A program made the translations under genes and the position numbers. Source: QHCE01 sp038260095 (GTDB taxonomy: Bacteria; Actinomycetota; Actinomycetes; Mycobacteriales; QHCE01). Taken from it: a stretch of 64,000 nucleotides of DNA. Below the pieces are notes generated by a model. That model did not search any database. It was given only the letters and a program-made list of their open reading frames with translations, and was not told where the DNA came from. Shown here piece by piece: positions 50,518-59,191 of the stretch. The DNA is taken from NCBI GenBank assembly GCA_038260095.1, contig JBBSOC010000001.1, forward strand, positions 1-64,000, written 5' to 3'. Position 1 is the first letter of the stretch. The number at the start of each line of letters is the position of its first letter.

Positions 50518-51182
50518 TATTTCTGGCCTCCCTCATCCGCGGCAGCGGAAATGTTTTGAGTCGCGGCAGCGGAAATGTTGTGAGTCGCGGCAGCGGAGCT
50601 AGTTGAATCTGTCGCCTTAGCGGAAGTATCGGATGCCTTTTTCGGAGCCTTCTTCGTGGTGTGATTGGTGGTTAAACTTTTGACAGAACCCTTGGCGGTG
50701 GTAGCTTTGGACGTATCGACTGGGCGCTGAGCGCGGCCTTGACCAGAGCCTTTGCCGCTCGCGCGAGCACCCCGGCCTGGCTTCGTAGCCTCGACGCTTT
50801 CCACCACGACAGTGATATGACAGCTGCGTTTGAGGATCCGGTAGGCGCGTCCCTGGGCCCGCGGCTGAATTCGCTTGAGAGTGGGGCCTTCATCCACGAA
50901 TGCACTAGAAACTAGCAGCAGCTCAGGATCGAGTCGCTCGTTGTTCTCAGCGTTAGCTACAGCGCTGGCCAAAACCTTCGCAATGGGTTGGCTGGCTGCT
51001 TGCGGCGCAAAACGCAGCGCGGCCATAGCCTCACTTGTAGTTAAGCCTCGGATCAGGTTAATCACCCGTCGCGCTTTCGACGCCGAGATGCGCACAAAAC
51101 GCGCCTGCGCGAAGGCCCCTGGGGCATCGCCCAGTAGCCGCTCGCGGCGTGCGTTTGGTCGCTCGCTCTCGATCACTGCCAT
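50517..51182 (-). CDS. rplV: Ribosomal protein L22 with C-terminal extension
   Basis: The core (residues 22-135) has QARFVRISASKARRVINLIR then LTTSEAMAALRFAPQAASQP, AVANAENNERLDPELLLVSS and AQGRAYRILKRSCHITVVVE. About 85 extra residues, rich in Ala, Lys, Ser and Thr, follow and end with a repeated ISAAATQN motif. The core hairpin lines the exit tunnel. It overlaps rpsC by one base. Confidence 0.94.
   Translation of the reverse strand: MAVIESERPNARRERLLGDAPGAFAQARFVRISASKARRVINLIRGLTTSEAMAALRFAPQAASQPIAKVLASAVANAENNERLDPELLLVSSAFVDEGPTLKRIQPRAQGRAYRILKRSCHITVVVESVEATKPGRGARASGKGSGQGRAQRPVDTSKATTAKGSVKSLTTNHTTKKAPKKASDTSAKATDSTSSAAATHNISAAATQNISAAADEGGQK
50531..50600. repeat. Tandem 24-bp repeat in the rplV tail
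   Basis: The unit GCGGCAGCGGAAATGTTNTG AGTC occurs nearly three times. It encodes (A/T)NISAAA repeats at the end of L22, with frame preserved because 24 is a multiple of three. Confidence 0.8.
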
Positions 51183-51267
51183 TGTCTCTCTCTTTTAGTC
51201 TCGTGGATCTTCTTGTGAAGCTGTAACTATCGCGCCAGTTAATTGGGTTCGGTTGAACCCATACGAT

Positions 51268-51549
51268 TTAGCGGCGGGATGACTTGCGGTCTTCCTTATC
51301 ATGGCCTTTGAACGTTCGGGTAGGTGCAAACTCCCCAAGCTTGTGCCCCACCATCGATTCAGCGACAAACACCGGAACATGCTTGCGACCGTCATGCACA
51401 CCAAGGGTTAGTCCAAGCATGTCCGGAATGATCGTGGAGCGCCGTGACCAAGTTTTGATGACAGCCTTGGCTTTCGTTGCGATCGCTACCTGCACCTTTT
51501 TGAGCAAGTGATCATCAACGAAGGGTCCCTTTTTCACACTGCGTGGCAT
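51268..51549 (-). CDS. rpsS: Ribosomal protein S19
   Basis: The 93-aa protein reads MPRSVKKGPFVDDHLLKKVQ then TWSRRSTIIPDMLGLTLGVH and DGRKHVPVFVAESMVGHKLG, EFAPTRTFKGH. It forms part of the 30S head with S13. It lies 11 bp after rplB and 85 bp before rplV. Confidence 0.97.
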   Translation of the reverse strand: MPRSVKKGPFVDDHLLKKVQVAIATKAKAVIKTWSRRSTIIPDMLGLTLGVHDGRKHVPVFVAESMVGHKLGEFAPTRTFKGHDKEDRKSSRR

Positions 51550-51560
51550 TGCGTTGTACC

Positions 51561-52397
51561 TCAGCTCTTCTTGCTGCTATTACGGCGGCGAATAATCAAC
51601 CGATTACTGGGATTCTTCTTACTGCGGGTGCGTCCTTCGGGCTTGCCTTGCGGGTTCACTGGATGGCGACCACCAGAAGTCTTACCTTCACCACCACCAT
51701 GCGGGTGGTCTACTGGGTTCATCGCGACACCTCGCACCTTAGGCCGGCGGCCTTTCCAGCGCGATCGGCCAGCTTTCCCCAGCTTGATGTTGGACTGGTC
51801 GGCGTTACCCACTTCACCTACAGTTGCCCGACACACCACCAAGACCTGCCGAACCTCACCGGAAGGCATCCGCAGCGTGGCATATTTGCCTTCTTTAGCC
51901 AGCAGCTGAATGCCGCTACCAGCTGAGCGGGCTAACTTGGCGCCGCCACCGGGGCGAAGCTCGATCGCATGAATTACCGTACCCACAGGGATATTGAGTA
52001 GTGGCAAGTTGTTGCCGACGATGATGTCAGCACCGGAGCCACTCTCCACCATAGCGTCTTGAATAAGCCCGCTTGGTGCAATGATGTAACGCTTCTCGCC
52101 ATCTCGATAATGCAACAACGCAATTCGTGCCGTGCGGTTGGGGTCGTACTCGATATGGGCGACTCGGGCCGGCACACCATCTTTGTCTGCACGACGAAAG
52201 TCGATGAGTCGATACTGCTGCTTGTGACCGCCGCCCTTATGCCGAGCAGTAATCTTGCCACGCGCGTTACGACCACCGGTACTGTGCTTGGAACGCAGCA
52301 ACGACTTTTCCGGCGTATCACGAGTAATCTCGGCGAAATCCGAGACACTCGCCCCGCGACGACTCGGGGTCGTGGGTTTATAACTACGGATACCCAT
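51561..52397 (-). CDS. rplB: Ribosomal protein L2
   Basis: The 278-aa protein has GIRSYKPTTPSRRGASVSDF at the start, GRITARHKGGGHKQQYRLID-like sequence near residue 45 (here GKITARHKGGGHKQQYRLID), and the conserved C-terminal VRGVAMNPVDHPHGGGEGKT with the essential His. It is needed for subunit joining and peptidyl transfer. It abuts rplW. Confidence 0.97.
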   Translation of the reverse strand: MGIRSYKPTTPSRRGASVSDFAEITRDTPEKSLLRSKHSTGGRNARGKITARHKGGGHKQQYRLIDFRRADKDGVPARVAHIEYDPNRTARIALLHYRDGEKRYIIAPSGLIQDAMVESGSGADIIVGNNLPLLNIPVGTVIHAIELRPGGGAKLARSAGSGIQLLAKEGKYATLRMPSGEVRQVLVVCRATVGEVGNADQSNIKLGKAGRSRWKGRRPKVRGVAMNPVDHPHGGGEGKTSGGRHPVNPQGKPEGRTRSKKNPSNRLIIRRRNSSKKS

Positions 52398-52708
52398 TAG
52401 GAAACCGGCCCTCCAAACAACTCGATGGTGTTGCCTTCAGCCAGAGTCACCACGGCACGTTTGCTGTTGTTGCGTTTGCCCCAGCCGGCGCGAGTACGCT
52501 TGCGCTTGCCACTCCGGTTGATGGTGTTGACGTTGAGCACAGTGACGTCGAACACCTTCTGGACCGCAATTTTGATTTCGGTCTTGTTAGCCTTGGGATC
52601 GACGATGAATGTGTACTTGTTATCGCGCTCAACCGCTCCATAGCTCTTCTCCGAGATGACTGGAGCTAACAACACATCGCGGTGGTCTTTCTGGTGAATG
52701 ACGCTCAT
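52397..52708 (-). CDS. rplW: Ribosomal protein L23
   Basis: The 103-aa protein has DVLLAPVISEKSYGAVERDN then KYTFIVDPKANKTEIKIAVQ, VFDVTVLNVNTINRSGKRKR and a C-terminal strand. It is the trigger-factor and SRP docking site at the exit tunnel. It overlaps rplD by four bases. Confidence 0.96.
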   Translation of the reverse strand: MSVIHQKDHRDVLLAPVISEKSYGAVERDNKYTFIVDPKANKTEIKIAVQKVFDVTVLNVNTINRSGKRKRTRAGWGKRNNSKRAVVTLAEGNTIELFGGPVS

Positions 52709-53460
52709 GCCGTTGCCTCCTGCTTCGAACTGGACGCCTCAGCGACCGCGGAATTATCAGTTCGCTCGCGACCTGTTGGGGATGCGTCGATATATTGCGA
52801 AAGCGCAGTTTTAGTAAATACCACAGCCTCATTCACCATCACGTCGTAGGTGTTGAGCTGGTCGGAATACAACACATGAACGTTGGGCAGATTTCGTGAG
52901 CTGAGTACCGCGGTGTCATCGTCGCGCGTAAGCACAAGCAACACATGCCGCGCTTGAGTAAGTGCGGCAATCACGGCCCGAGCAGCCTTGGTCGACGGGC
53001 TATCGCCAGGCACCAAACGATCAACTACAAAAATCGCGTCATGTCGTGCCCGGTCTGAGAGCGCGCAGTGCAGCGCAGCGGCTTTCATTTTCTTGGGCGT
53101 ACGCTGCGAGTAGTCGCGTGGAGTGGGGCCGTGGACTACACCGCCACCAGCAAACTGGGGGGAGCGAATGGAGCCTTGACGGGCACGACCAGTGCCTTTC
53201 TGCCGGTGCGGCTTTACGCCACCTCCGCTGACTTCGCCTCGCGTTTTAGTACTGTGTGTTCCCGCTCTCGCCGCCGCCTGCTGTGCTACCACTACCTGGT
53301 GAATCAGGGGAATATTGGCATCACGGTCAAACAGCGCGGCGGGTAGCTCTATGACTCCGGCTTTATTGCCGGCCGAGTCAAGAACATCGAGCTGTTTTGA
53401 GCTACCCGCAGGCTTAACTCGAGTAGCGGTGCGGGCCGAAGTTGTTGCCGTTGCCATCAT
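52705..53460 (-). CDS. rplD: Ribosomal protein L4
   Basis: The 251-aa protein has a 20-residue Ala/Thr-rich start, then AGVIELPAALFDRDANIPLI and the exit-tunnel loop KTRGEVSGGGVKPHRQKGTG with RARQGSIRSPQFAGGGVVHG. SALSDRARHD-like HCALSDRARHDAIFVVDRLV follows. The C-terminal 30 residues are Ser/Glu-rich. ATG 53460 overlaps the rplC stop in ATGA. Confidence 0.95.
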   Translation of the reverse strand: MMATATTSARTATRVKPAGSSKQLDVLDSAGNKAGVIELPAALFDRDANIPLIHQVVVAQQAAARAGTHSTKTRGEVSGGGVKPHRQKGTGRARQGSIRSPQFAGGGVVHGPTPRDYSQRTPKKMKAAALHCALSDRARHDAIFVVDRLVPGDSPSTKAARAVIAALTQARHVLLVLTRDDDTAVLSSRNLPNVHVLYSDQLNTYDVMVNEAVVFTKTALSQYIDASPTGRERTDNSAVAEASSSKQEATA

Positions 53461-54122
53461 CGACCGCCTTCGTCAACTGGAACCATCTTTACTGCCGTGC
53501 GAACCAATACCAGGCCGCCGCTGGGTCCTGGGATCGCTCCCTTTACCAACAGCAGACCGCGCTCAGCATCCACTTTGTGCACCGTGAGATTTTGCGTCGT
53601 CACACGTGCGTTACCCATTCGCCCGGCCATCCGAAGTCCTTTGAAGACTCGACCAGGGGTAGAGCAGCCACCAATGGAACCTGGCGAGCGGTGCTTTGCT
53701 TGGGTACCATGAGAGGCGCTCAAGCCGCTGAATCCGTGCCGCTTCATCACACCCGCAGTACCCTTACCTTTACTCGTACCGACCACATCGACTTTTTGAC
53801 CGGCATCAAAGACTTCAACGGTTATCTCTTGACCAAGCTGGTATGACGGGGCATCCGTTGTACGAAGCTCAACAATATGCCGGCGAGGCGTCACGCTGGC
53901 CTTGGCGAACTGTCCGGTAACGGGCTTGCTGACTTTGCGGGGGTCGATCGCACCGTACGCCAACGCAACGGCCGGATAACCGTCACGTTCTTGTGAGCGC
54001 ACCTGGGTAACCACGCACGGCCCAGCTTTAATGACGGTCACCGGGACGACCCGATTAGCCTCATCAAAGACCTGAGTCATGCCGAGCTTCTCGCCCAGAA
54101 TGCCCTTGATCTGCCTATCCAT
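53457..54122 (-). CDS. rplC: Ribosomal protein L3
   Basis: The 221-aa protein starts MDRQIKGILGEKLGMTQVFD and has VTVIKAGPCVVTQVRSQERD, DVVGTSKGKGTAGVMKRHGF and SHGTQAKHRSPGSIGGCSTP then GRVFKGLRMAGRMGN. It reaches the peptidyl-transferase centre and is an early assembly protein. It is 69 bp after rpsJ. Confidence 0.96.
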   Translation of the reverse strand: MDRQIKGILGEKLGMTQVFDEANRVVPVTVIKAGPCVVTQVRSQERDGYPAVALAYGAIDPRKVSKPVTGQFAKASVTPRRHIVELRTTDAPSYQLGQEITVEVFDAGQKVDVVGTSKGKGTAGVMKRHGFSGLSASHGTQAKHRSPGSIGGCSTPGRVFKGLRMAGRMGNARVTTQNLTVHKVDAERGLLLVKGAIPGPSGGLVLVRTAVKMVPVDEGGR

Positions 54123-54191
54123 GATGCTTTTACGATCCTTACTATGGCTGCTGCGGTTATCTGCTGGCGCCCTGCGGCTCGGTAATCGGCG

Positions 54192-54518
54192 CTACAGCTT
54201 GATCTCGATGTCTACACCTGCGGGCAGATCAATCTGCATCAGTGACTCGACGGTTTTTTGGCTTGGGTTGAGAATGTCGATCAGCCGCTTATGCGTACGC
54301 ATTTCGAAATGCTCCCGACTGTCTTTGTATTTGTGCGGGGAGCGAATAACACAGTATACGTTTTTCTCAGTCGGCAGCGGCACTGGACCAACGATCTTGG
54401 CGCCCGTGCGGGTAACCGTGTCGACGATCTTGCGCGCCGACGAATCGATGATCTCGTGGTCGTAGGCCTTGAGCCGAATGCGGATCTTAGGTTCCGCGGC
54501 GGTGGCTTGCCCAGTCAT
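54192..54518 (-). CDS. rpsJ: Ribosomal protein S10 (NusE)
   Basis: The 108-aa protein has PKIRIRLKAYDHEIIDSSAR then KIVDTVTRTGAKIVGPVPLP, FEMRTHKRLIDILNPSQKTV and the end MQIDLPAGVDIEIKL. It also works in antitermination with NusB. It starts the S10 cluster; a long inverted repeat lies between it and tuf. Confidence 0.97.
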   Translation of the reverse strand: MTGQATAAEPKIRIRLKAYDHEIIDSSARKIVDTVTRTGAKIVGPVPLPTEKNVYCVIRSPHKYKDSREHFEMRTHKRLIDILNPSQKTVESLMQIDLPAGVDIEIKL

Positions 54519-54606
54519 TGTGGCGTGCCCTGTCTCTTGAGTTACGTGGATGGTGCTCTGCTGTGGTGCTTCTAGTGCTGTCTTGTTTTTTGTCTTGTGC
54601 TGCTTA

Positions 54607-54708
54607 GATCGTCCCCCAGTGAGTGGCTACCAAGGCCGCAGGAGTCGTCGTGTGCTTATGGCACACAAGACGACGAGAACGCCGGTAGCCGCCCACTGGG
54701 GGTGATCC
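54607..54708. terminator. Large compound inverted repeat between tuf and rpsJ
   Basis: The outer arms GATCgTCCCCCAGTG-GTGGCTACC and GGTAGCC-CCCACTGGGGG-GATC pair across about 100 bp. An inner, nearly perfect hairpin GTCGTC-TGTGC/GCACA-GACGAC with loop TTATG sits at the centre. The structure starts one base after the tuf stop, so it probably terminates tuf transcripts and may form a cruciform. Confidence 0.82.
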
Positions 54709-54709
54709 A

Positions 54710-55903
54710 CTACTTCAAAATCTTCGTGACTCGACCAGCACCGACAGTACGGCTGCCTTCTCGAATCGCAAAACGCAGACCGTCTTCCATCGCGATGGGT
54801 TGGATCAACGCAACCGTCATCTCGGTGTTGTCCCCAGGCATGACCATCTCGGTGCCCTCAGGAAGGGTCACTACACCGGTCACGTCTGTGGTGCGGAAGT
54901 AGAACTGCGGACGATAGTTGTTGAAGAAAGGCGTGTGCCGCCCGCCCTCGTCTTTACTCAGGATGTACACCTGGGCAGTGAAGTCGGTGTGCGGTGTCGT
55001 GGTGCCGGGCTTGACGACAACCTGGCCACGCTCAACGTCTTCACGCTTGATTCCGCGAAGTAGCAGACCGACGTTCTCGCCAGCGCGAGCCTCGTCGAGC
55101 AACTTACGGAACATTTCCACACCGGTGACCGTGGTCTTGGTGCTGCCTTCGCGGATGCCGACGATCTCGACCTCTTCGTTCACCTTGAGCACACCGCGCT
55201 CGGCGCGGCCAGTGACAACGGTGCCGCGACCAGTGATGGTAAAGACGTCCTCGATGGGCATGAGGAACGGCTTGTCAACATCACGATCAGGCTCGGGGAC
55301 AGACTCATCAACCGCAGCCATCAGCTCGATGATCTTCTCGCCCCACTCGGCGTCGCCCTCAAGCGCTTTGAGCGCTGAGACACGCACCACCGGAGCGTTG
55401 TCGCCATCGAACTCCTGTGAACTCAGGAGCTCACGTACTTCCAGCTCGACAAGCTCGAGGATCTCCTCGTCGTCCACCATGTCAGCCTTGTTTAGCGCCA
55501 CCAAGATGTAAGGCACACCCACCTGACGGGCAAGCAGCACGTGCTCACGGGTCTGTGGCATGGGACCATCCGTGGCCGATACCACCAAGATGGCACCATC
55601 CATCTGGGCTGCGCCGGTGATCATGTTCTTGATGTAGTCGGCGTGACCTGGTGCGTCTACGTGGGCATAGTGCCGCTTTTCGGTCTGGTACTCAACATGG
55701 GAAATGTTGATCGTGATACCACGAGCCTTTTCCTCCGGTGCCTTGTCGATCTGGTCGAAAGGCGTGAAGGGATTAACGTCGGGGTACTTGTTGTGCAAGA
55801 CCTTGGTGATAGCAGCCGTCAGCGTCGTCTTGCCATGGTCGACATGGCCGATGGTGCCGATGTTGACGTGCGGCTTGTCCCGCTGGAACTTCGCCTTCGC
55901 CAT
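54710..55903 (-). CDS. tuf: Elongation factor Tu
   Basis: The 397-aa GTPase delivers aminoacyl-tRNA. G1 is GHVDHGKTTLTAAITKVL, switch I ARGITINISHVEYQTEKRHY, G3 DAPGHADYIKNMITGAAQMD, G4 NKADMVDD and G5 SALKALEG. AGGAGG lies 5 nt before ATG 55903. An in-frame start at 55954 would add unrelated residues. fusA lies upstream in the usual str order. Confidence 0.97.
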   Translation of the reverse strand: MAKAKFQRDKPHVNIGTIGHVDHGKTTLTAAITKVLHNKYPDVNPFTPFDQIDKAPEEKARGITINISHVEYQTEKRHYAHVDAPGHADYIKNMITGAAQMDGAILVVSATDGPMPQTREHVLLARQVGVPYILVALNKADMVDDEEILELVELEVRELLSSQEFDGDNAPVVRVSALKALEGDAEWGEKIIELMAAVDESVPEPDRDVDKPFLMPIEDVFTITGRGTVVTGRAERGVLKVNEEVEIVGIREGSTKTTVTGVEMFRKLLDEARAGENVGLLLRGIKREDVERGQVVVKPGTTTPHTDFTAQVYILSKDEGGRHTPFFNNYRPQFYFRTTDVTGVVTLPEGTEMVMPGDNTEMTVALIQPIAMEDGLRFAIREGSRTVGAGRVTKILK

Positions 55904-55961
55904 TGGATCCTCCTGATACGCGTTACGGATATGAAAATCTGTACTTCCGGGCACTGTTGCT

Positions 55962-56095
55962 TATGGCTCGGCTTGGACTCGAGCCCTGCTTCGCTCGATG
56001 CTCACTCCCCCGTCGCCTTCTATACCTATGGCTCGGCTTGGCCTCGCTCCTCGCCTCGCTTCACTACGCTCGATGCTCACTCGCCCGTCGCCTTC
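55962..56095. repeat. Duplicated fusA 3' end
   Basis: TATGGCTCGGCTTGG at 55962 recurs at 56027, and GCTCGATGCTCACTCNCCCG followed by TCGCCTTC recurs at 55993 and 56068. The right copy includes the last codons and stop of fusA; the left copy lies in the spacer to tuf. The unit is 65-75 bp. Confidence 0.8.
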
Positions 56096-58179
56096 GCAAT
56101 AATCTCTTTCGCGACGTTGCCAGGAACCTCGGCGTAAGAGTCAAACTGCATAGAGTAACTTGCGCGACCCTGGGTCTTCGACCGCAGATCACCGACGTAG
56201 CCAAACATTTCCGACAAAGGCACAAGCGCTTTGACGACGCGGTTGGCACCGCGCTCCTCCATGGCTTGAATGATGCCGCGGCGGGAGTTGAGGTCGCCGA
56301 TGACATCACCCATGTTGTCTTCTGGGGTGGTGACTTCGACAGCCATCATCGGTTCGAGTAGCGCAGGGCTAGCTTTACGGGCCGCGTCCTTAAGCACCAT
56401 CGAACCAGCGACTTTGAATGCCATCTCCGAGGAGTCAACCTCGTGGAACTGGCCATCGACCAGCTCCAGCCTGACACCGACCAGCGGATAGCCGGCCAGA
56501 ACACCGTACTGCATGGCATCTTTGGCGCCTGCGTCCACCGACGGAATGTACTCCCGCGGGATACGCCCACCGGTGACTTTGTTGACGAATTCGTATTCGA
56601 GGCTCTCGGCTGCCTGCGGAATCGGCTCAATGTTCACCTTTACCTTGGCGAATTGGCCGGCACCACCGGTCTGCTTCTTGTGGGTGTAATCCACACCTTC
56701 GACCCGCTTGCGAATAGTCTCGCGGTAGGCAACCTGTGGTTTACCCACGTTCGCCTCGACGCTGAACTCTCGCTTCATGCGATCGACCAGCACCTCTAAG
56801 TGAAGCTCACCCATACCCTCGATGATGGTCTGACCGGTATCGATGTCACTGTGCACCTTGAAGGTGGGGTCTTCTTCGGCAAGCTTGCCGATGGCGATAC
56901 CCAGTTTTTCTTGGTCACTCTTCGTCTTGGGCTCGATGGCCACCGAGATTACCGGGGCCGGGAACGTCATCGACTCCAGCAGGATGGGCTTGGCCGCATC
57001 ACACAGCGTCTCACCGGTGGTAGTCTGCTTCAGACCGGCCACCGCGACGATATCACCGGCACCGACACTGGCGAGTTCTTCCCGCTTGTTGGCGTGCATC
57101 TGGTAGATCTTGCCGATGCGCTCTTTGCGGTTCTTGCTGGCGTTAAGAACTTGCGTTCCATTATCCAAGCGCCCGGAGTACACCCGAACGTATGTGAGCT
57201 TGCCAAGGTGCTGGTCGGTCTGGATCTTGAACGCCAGCCCGGCGAAGGGCTCGGACTGGTCGGCGTGCCGAGTCAGCGGCGTAGCACCGTCGACAGAGGT
57301 TCCTTCTACCGCCTCGATATCCAGCGGGCTGGGCAGGTAGTCGATCACGGCGTCGAGCATGGGCTGCACGCCCTTGTTTTTGAATGCCGAACCACACAGA
57401 ACGGGGTTGAGGTTGCCGGCAATAGTGGCGCGACGAATTCCGGCACGGATCTCCTCTACCGAAAGCGTGTCACCGGCAAGGTACCGCTCCATCACCGCAT
57501 CGTCGTTTTCGGCGAGGGTCTCGATCAGCTTCTCGCGGTACTCCTCGGCCTGATCCTTGAGCTCGGCTGGTACCTCTTCGACGACATAGTCCTCGCCGAT
57601 CGCGGTCTCACCACGCCAGGTTAGGGCACGCATGCCGACCAGGTCGACCAGGCCCAGGAAGCCGCCTTCGGCACCGATGGGCAGCTGAAGCACCAACGTT
57701 GTAGCCCCGAGGCGGTCTTGCATCATCTGAACACAGCGAAGGAAATCGGCACCGGTGCGGTCGAGCTTGTTCACGAAACACATTCGAGGCACGTTGTACT
57801 TGTCGGCCTGCCGCCACACCGTCTCAGTCTGCGGCTCCACACCGGCGACGCCGTCATACACAGCGACTGCGCCATCGAGCACACGCAGCGAACGCTCCAC
57901 CTCGACGGTGAAGTCCACGTGACCCGGGGTGTCAATGATGTTGATGGTGTGGTCTTTCCACTGACACTTAGTGGCAGCGGAGGTGATGGTGATTCCCCGC
58001 TCTTGCTCTTGCTCCATCCAGTCCATGGTGGCTGCGCCATCGTGGACTTCACCAATTTTGTAGTTGATTCCGGTATAGAACAGAATGCGCTCGGTCGTGG
58101 TCGTTTTGCCCGCGTCGATATGCGCCATGATCCCAATGTTGCGGACCCTAGCGAGGTCGGTGATGGGCTTGTCAGCCAC
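56077..58179 (-). CDS. fusA: Elongation factor G
   Basis: The 700-aa translocase has the GTPase motifs GIMAHIDAGKTTTTERILFY, TITSAATKCQWKDHTINIID, DTPGHVDFTVEVERSLRVLD and NKLDRTGADFLRCVQMMQDR, then domain IV with QTGGAGQFAKVKVNIEPIPQ and YIPSVDAGAKDAMQYGVLAG. It also recycles ribosomes with RRF. It lies 156 bp after rpsG across a tandem repeat. Confidence 0.97.
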   Translation of the reverse strand: MADKPITDLARVRNIGIMAHIDAGKTTTTERILFYTGINYKIGEVHDGAATMDWMEQEQERGITITSAATKCQWKDHTINIIDTPGHVDFTVEVERSLRVLDGAVAVYDGVAGVEPQTETVWRQADKYNVPRMCFVNKLDRTGADFLRCVQMMQDRLGATTLVLQLPIGAEGGFLGLVDLVGMRALTWRGETAIGEDYVVEEVPAELKDQAEEYREKLIETLAENDDAVMERYLAGDTLSVEEIRAGIRRATIAGNLNPVLCGSAFKNKGVQPMLDAVIDYLPSPLDIEAVEGTSVDGATPLTRHADQSEPFAGLAFKIQTDQHLGKLTYVRVYSGRLDNGTQVLNASKNRKERIGKIYQMHANKREELASVGAGDIVAVAGLKQTTTGETLCDAAKPILLESMTFPAPVISVAIEPKTKSDQEKLGIAIGKLAEEDPTFKVHSDIDTGQTIIEGMGELHLEVLVDRMKREFSVEANVGKPQVAYRETIRKRVEGVDYTHKKQTGGAGQFAKVKVNIEPIPQAAESLEYEFVNKVTGGRIPREYIPSVDAGAKDAMQYGVLAGYPLVGVRLELVDGQFHEVDSSEMAFKVAGSMVLKDAARKASPALLEPMMAVEVTTPEDNMGDVIGDLNSRRGIIQAMEERGANRVVKALVPLSEMFGYVGDLRSKTQGRASYSMQFDSYAEVPGNVAKEIIAKATGE

Positions 58180-58230
58180 TGTCTTCTCCGTGTCCTAATT
58201 TCTATGTGCGTACTACGCGGTTGATATCAC

Positions 58231-58345
58231 TTACCGCTGTCACCAGCGGGCCGTGCCTATGATTACCGCTGTCACCAGCGGGCCGTGCCTATGATTACCG
58301 CTGTCACCAGCGGGCCGTGCCTATGATTACCGCTGTCACCAGCGG
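58231..58345. repeat. Tandem 32-bp copies of the rpsG terminus
   Basis: The 32-bp unit TTACCGCTGTCACCAGCGGG followed by CCGTGCCTATGA occurs exactly three times (58231, 58263, 58295). A fourth partial copy, 58327-58345, is the real end of rpsG (HYRW and stop). Each copy also contains the inverted CCGCTG..CAGCGG, able to form a small hairpin, so the run could act as repeated terminators. Confidence 0.95.
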
Positions 58346-58806
58346 TAATGGGCAAACGCCTTGTTGGCGTCAGCCATTTTGTGAGTGTCTTCACGCTTTT
58401 TCACAGCGGCACCAAGGCCGTTGCTGGCATCGATGAGCTCGTTCATCAAGCGCTCGGTCATGGTCTTCTCGCGACGCGCCCGAGCGAACTGGATCAGCCA
58501 ACGCAGTCCCAGCGTGGTAGCCCGAATGGGGCGGACTTCCACGGGAACCTGGTATGTGGCGCCACCCACTCGGCGACTACGCACTTCCAACGTCGGCTTG
58601 ACGTTGTCTAGTGCACGCTTGAGCGTGGCGGCTGGATCGCTGCCGGTCTTCTCCTGGCAACCCTCCAACGCTTGATACACGATGCGCTCAGCAAGCTGAC
58701 GCTTCCCACAAAGGAGGACTTTATTGATCAGCTGAGTAACCAAAGGTGAGTTGTGTACAGGGTCAGCAACGAGCGGACGCCTGACGGCTGGGCCTTTCCT
58801 AGGCAT
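58336..58806 (-). CDS. rpsG: Ribosomal protein S7
   Basis: The 156-aa 30S-head organiser has MPRKGPAVRRPLVADPVHNS, VTQLINKVLLCGKRQLAERI then NVKPTLEVRSRRVGGATYQV, PVEVRPIRATTLGLRWLIQF and TMTERLMNELIDASNGLGAA. It ends HYRW, where the tandem 32-bp repeats begin. It lies 10 bp after rpsL. Confidence 0.97.
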   Translation of the reverse strand: MPRKGPAVRRPLVADPVHNSPLVTQLINKVLLCGKRQLAERIVYQALEGCQEKTGSDPAATLKRALDNVKPTLEVRSRRVGGATYQVPVEVRPIRATTLGLRWLIQFARARREKTMTERLMNELIDASNGLGAAVKKREDTHKMADANKAFAHYRW

Positions 58807-58816
58807 TGTCGCTTAC

Positions 58817-59191
58817 CTACCCTTTCTCTTTCTTTGTGCCGTAACGGCTGCGGGCTTGCTTTCGGCCTTTGACGCCTTGAGTGTCCAGCGAGCCACGAAT
58901 AATCTTGTAACGGACGCCGGGAAGATCCCTGACTCGGCCCCCACGCACCAGCACAATGGAGTGCTCTTGCAGGTTGTGACCTTCTCCGGGGATGTAAGCC
59001 GTCACCTCGATCTGGCTAGTAAGCCGGACGCGAGCAACTTTACGAAGCGCAGAGTTCGGCTTTTTGGGCGTAATGGTGTACACACGGGTACACACTCCGC
59101 GGCGCTGTGGACTGCCTTTAAGCGCTGCAGTGCTCGCCTTAGAGAGCTTCTTTTCGCGGCCTTTGCGGACCAACTGCTGAATCGTGGGCAC
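58817..59191 (-). CDS. rpsL: Ribosomal protein S12
   Basis: The 124-aa decoding-centre protein has MPTIQQLVRKGREKKLSKAS, TITPKKPNSALRKVARVRLT and YIPGEGHNLQEHSIVLVRGG then GVRYKIIRGSLDTQGVKGRK. The loops around TPKKPNSALRK and RGGRVRDLPGVRY, where streptomycin-resistance changes occur in other species, look wild type. It is first in the str cluster; rpoB and rpoC are not upstream here. Confidence 0.97.
   Translation of the reverse strand: MPTIQQLVRKGREKKLSKASTAALKGSPQRRGVCTRVYTITPKKPNSALRKVARVRLTSQIEVTAYIPGEGHNLQEHSIVLVRGGRVRDLPGVRYKIIRGSLDTQGVKGRKQARSRYGTKKEKG

Noticed and set aside
56800..57624. Long plus-strand frame opposite fusA
   Set aside because: It is a shadow of EF-G, whose GTPase motifs are unambiguous on the minus strand.
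58231..58345. CRISPR array
   Set aside because: The 32-bp units are directly adjacent with no spacers and are copies of the rpsG end.
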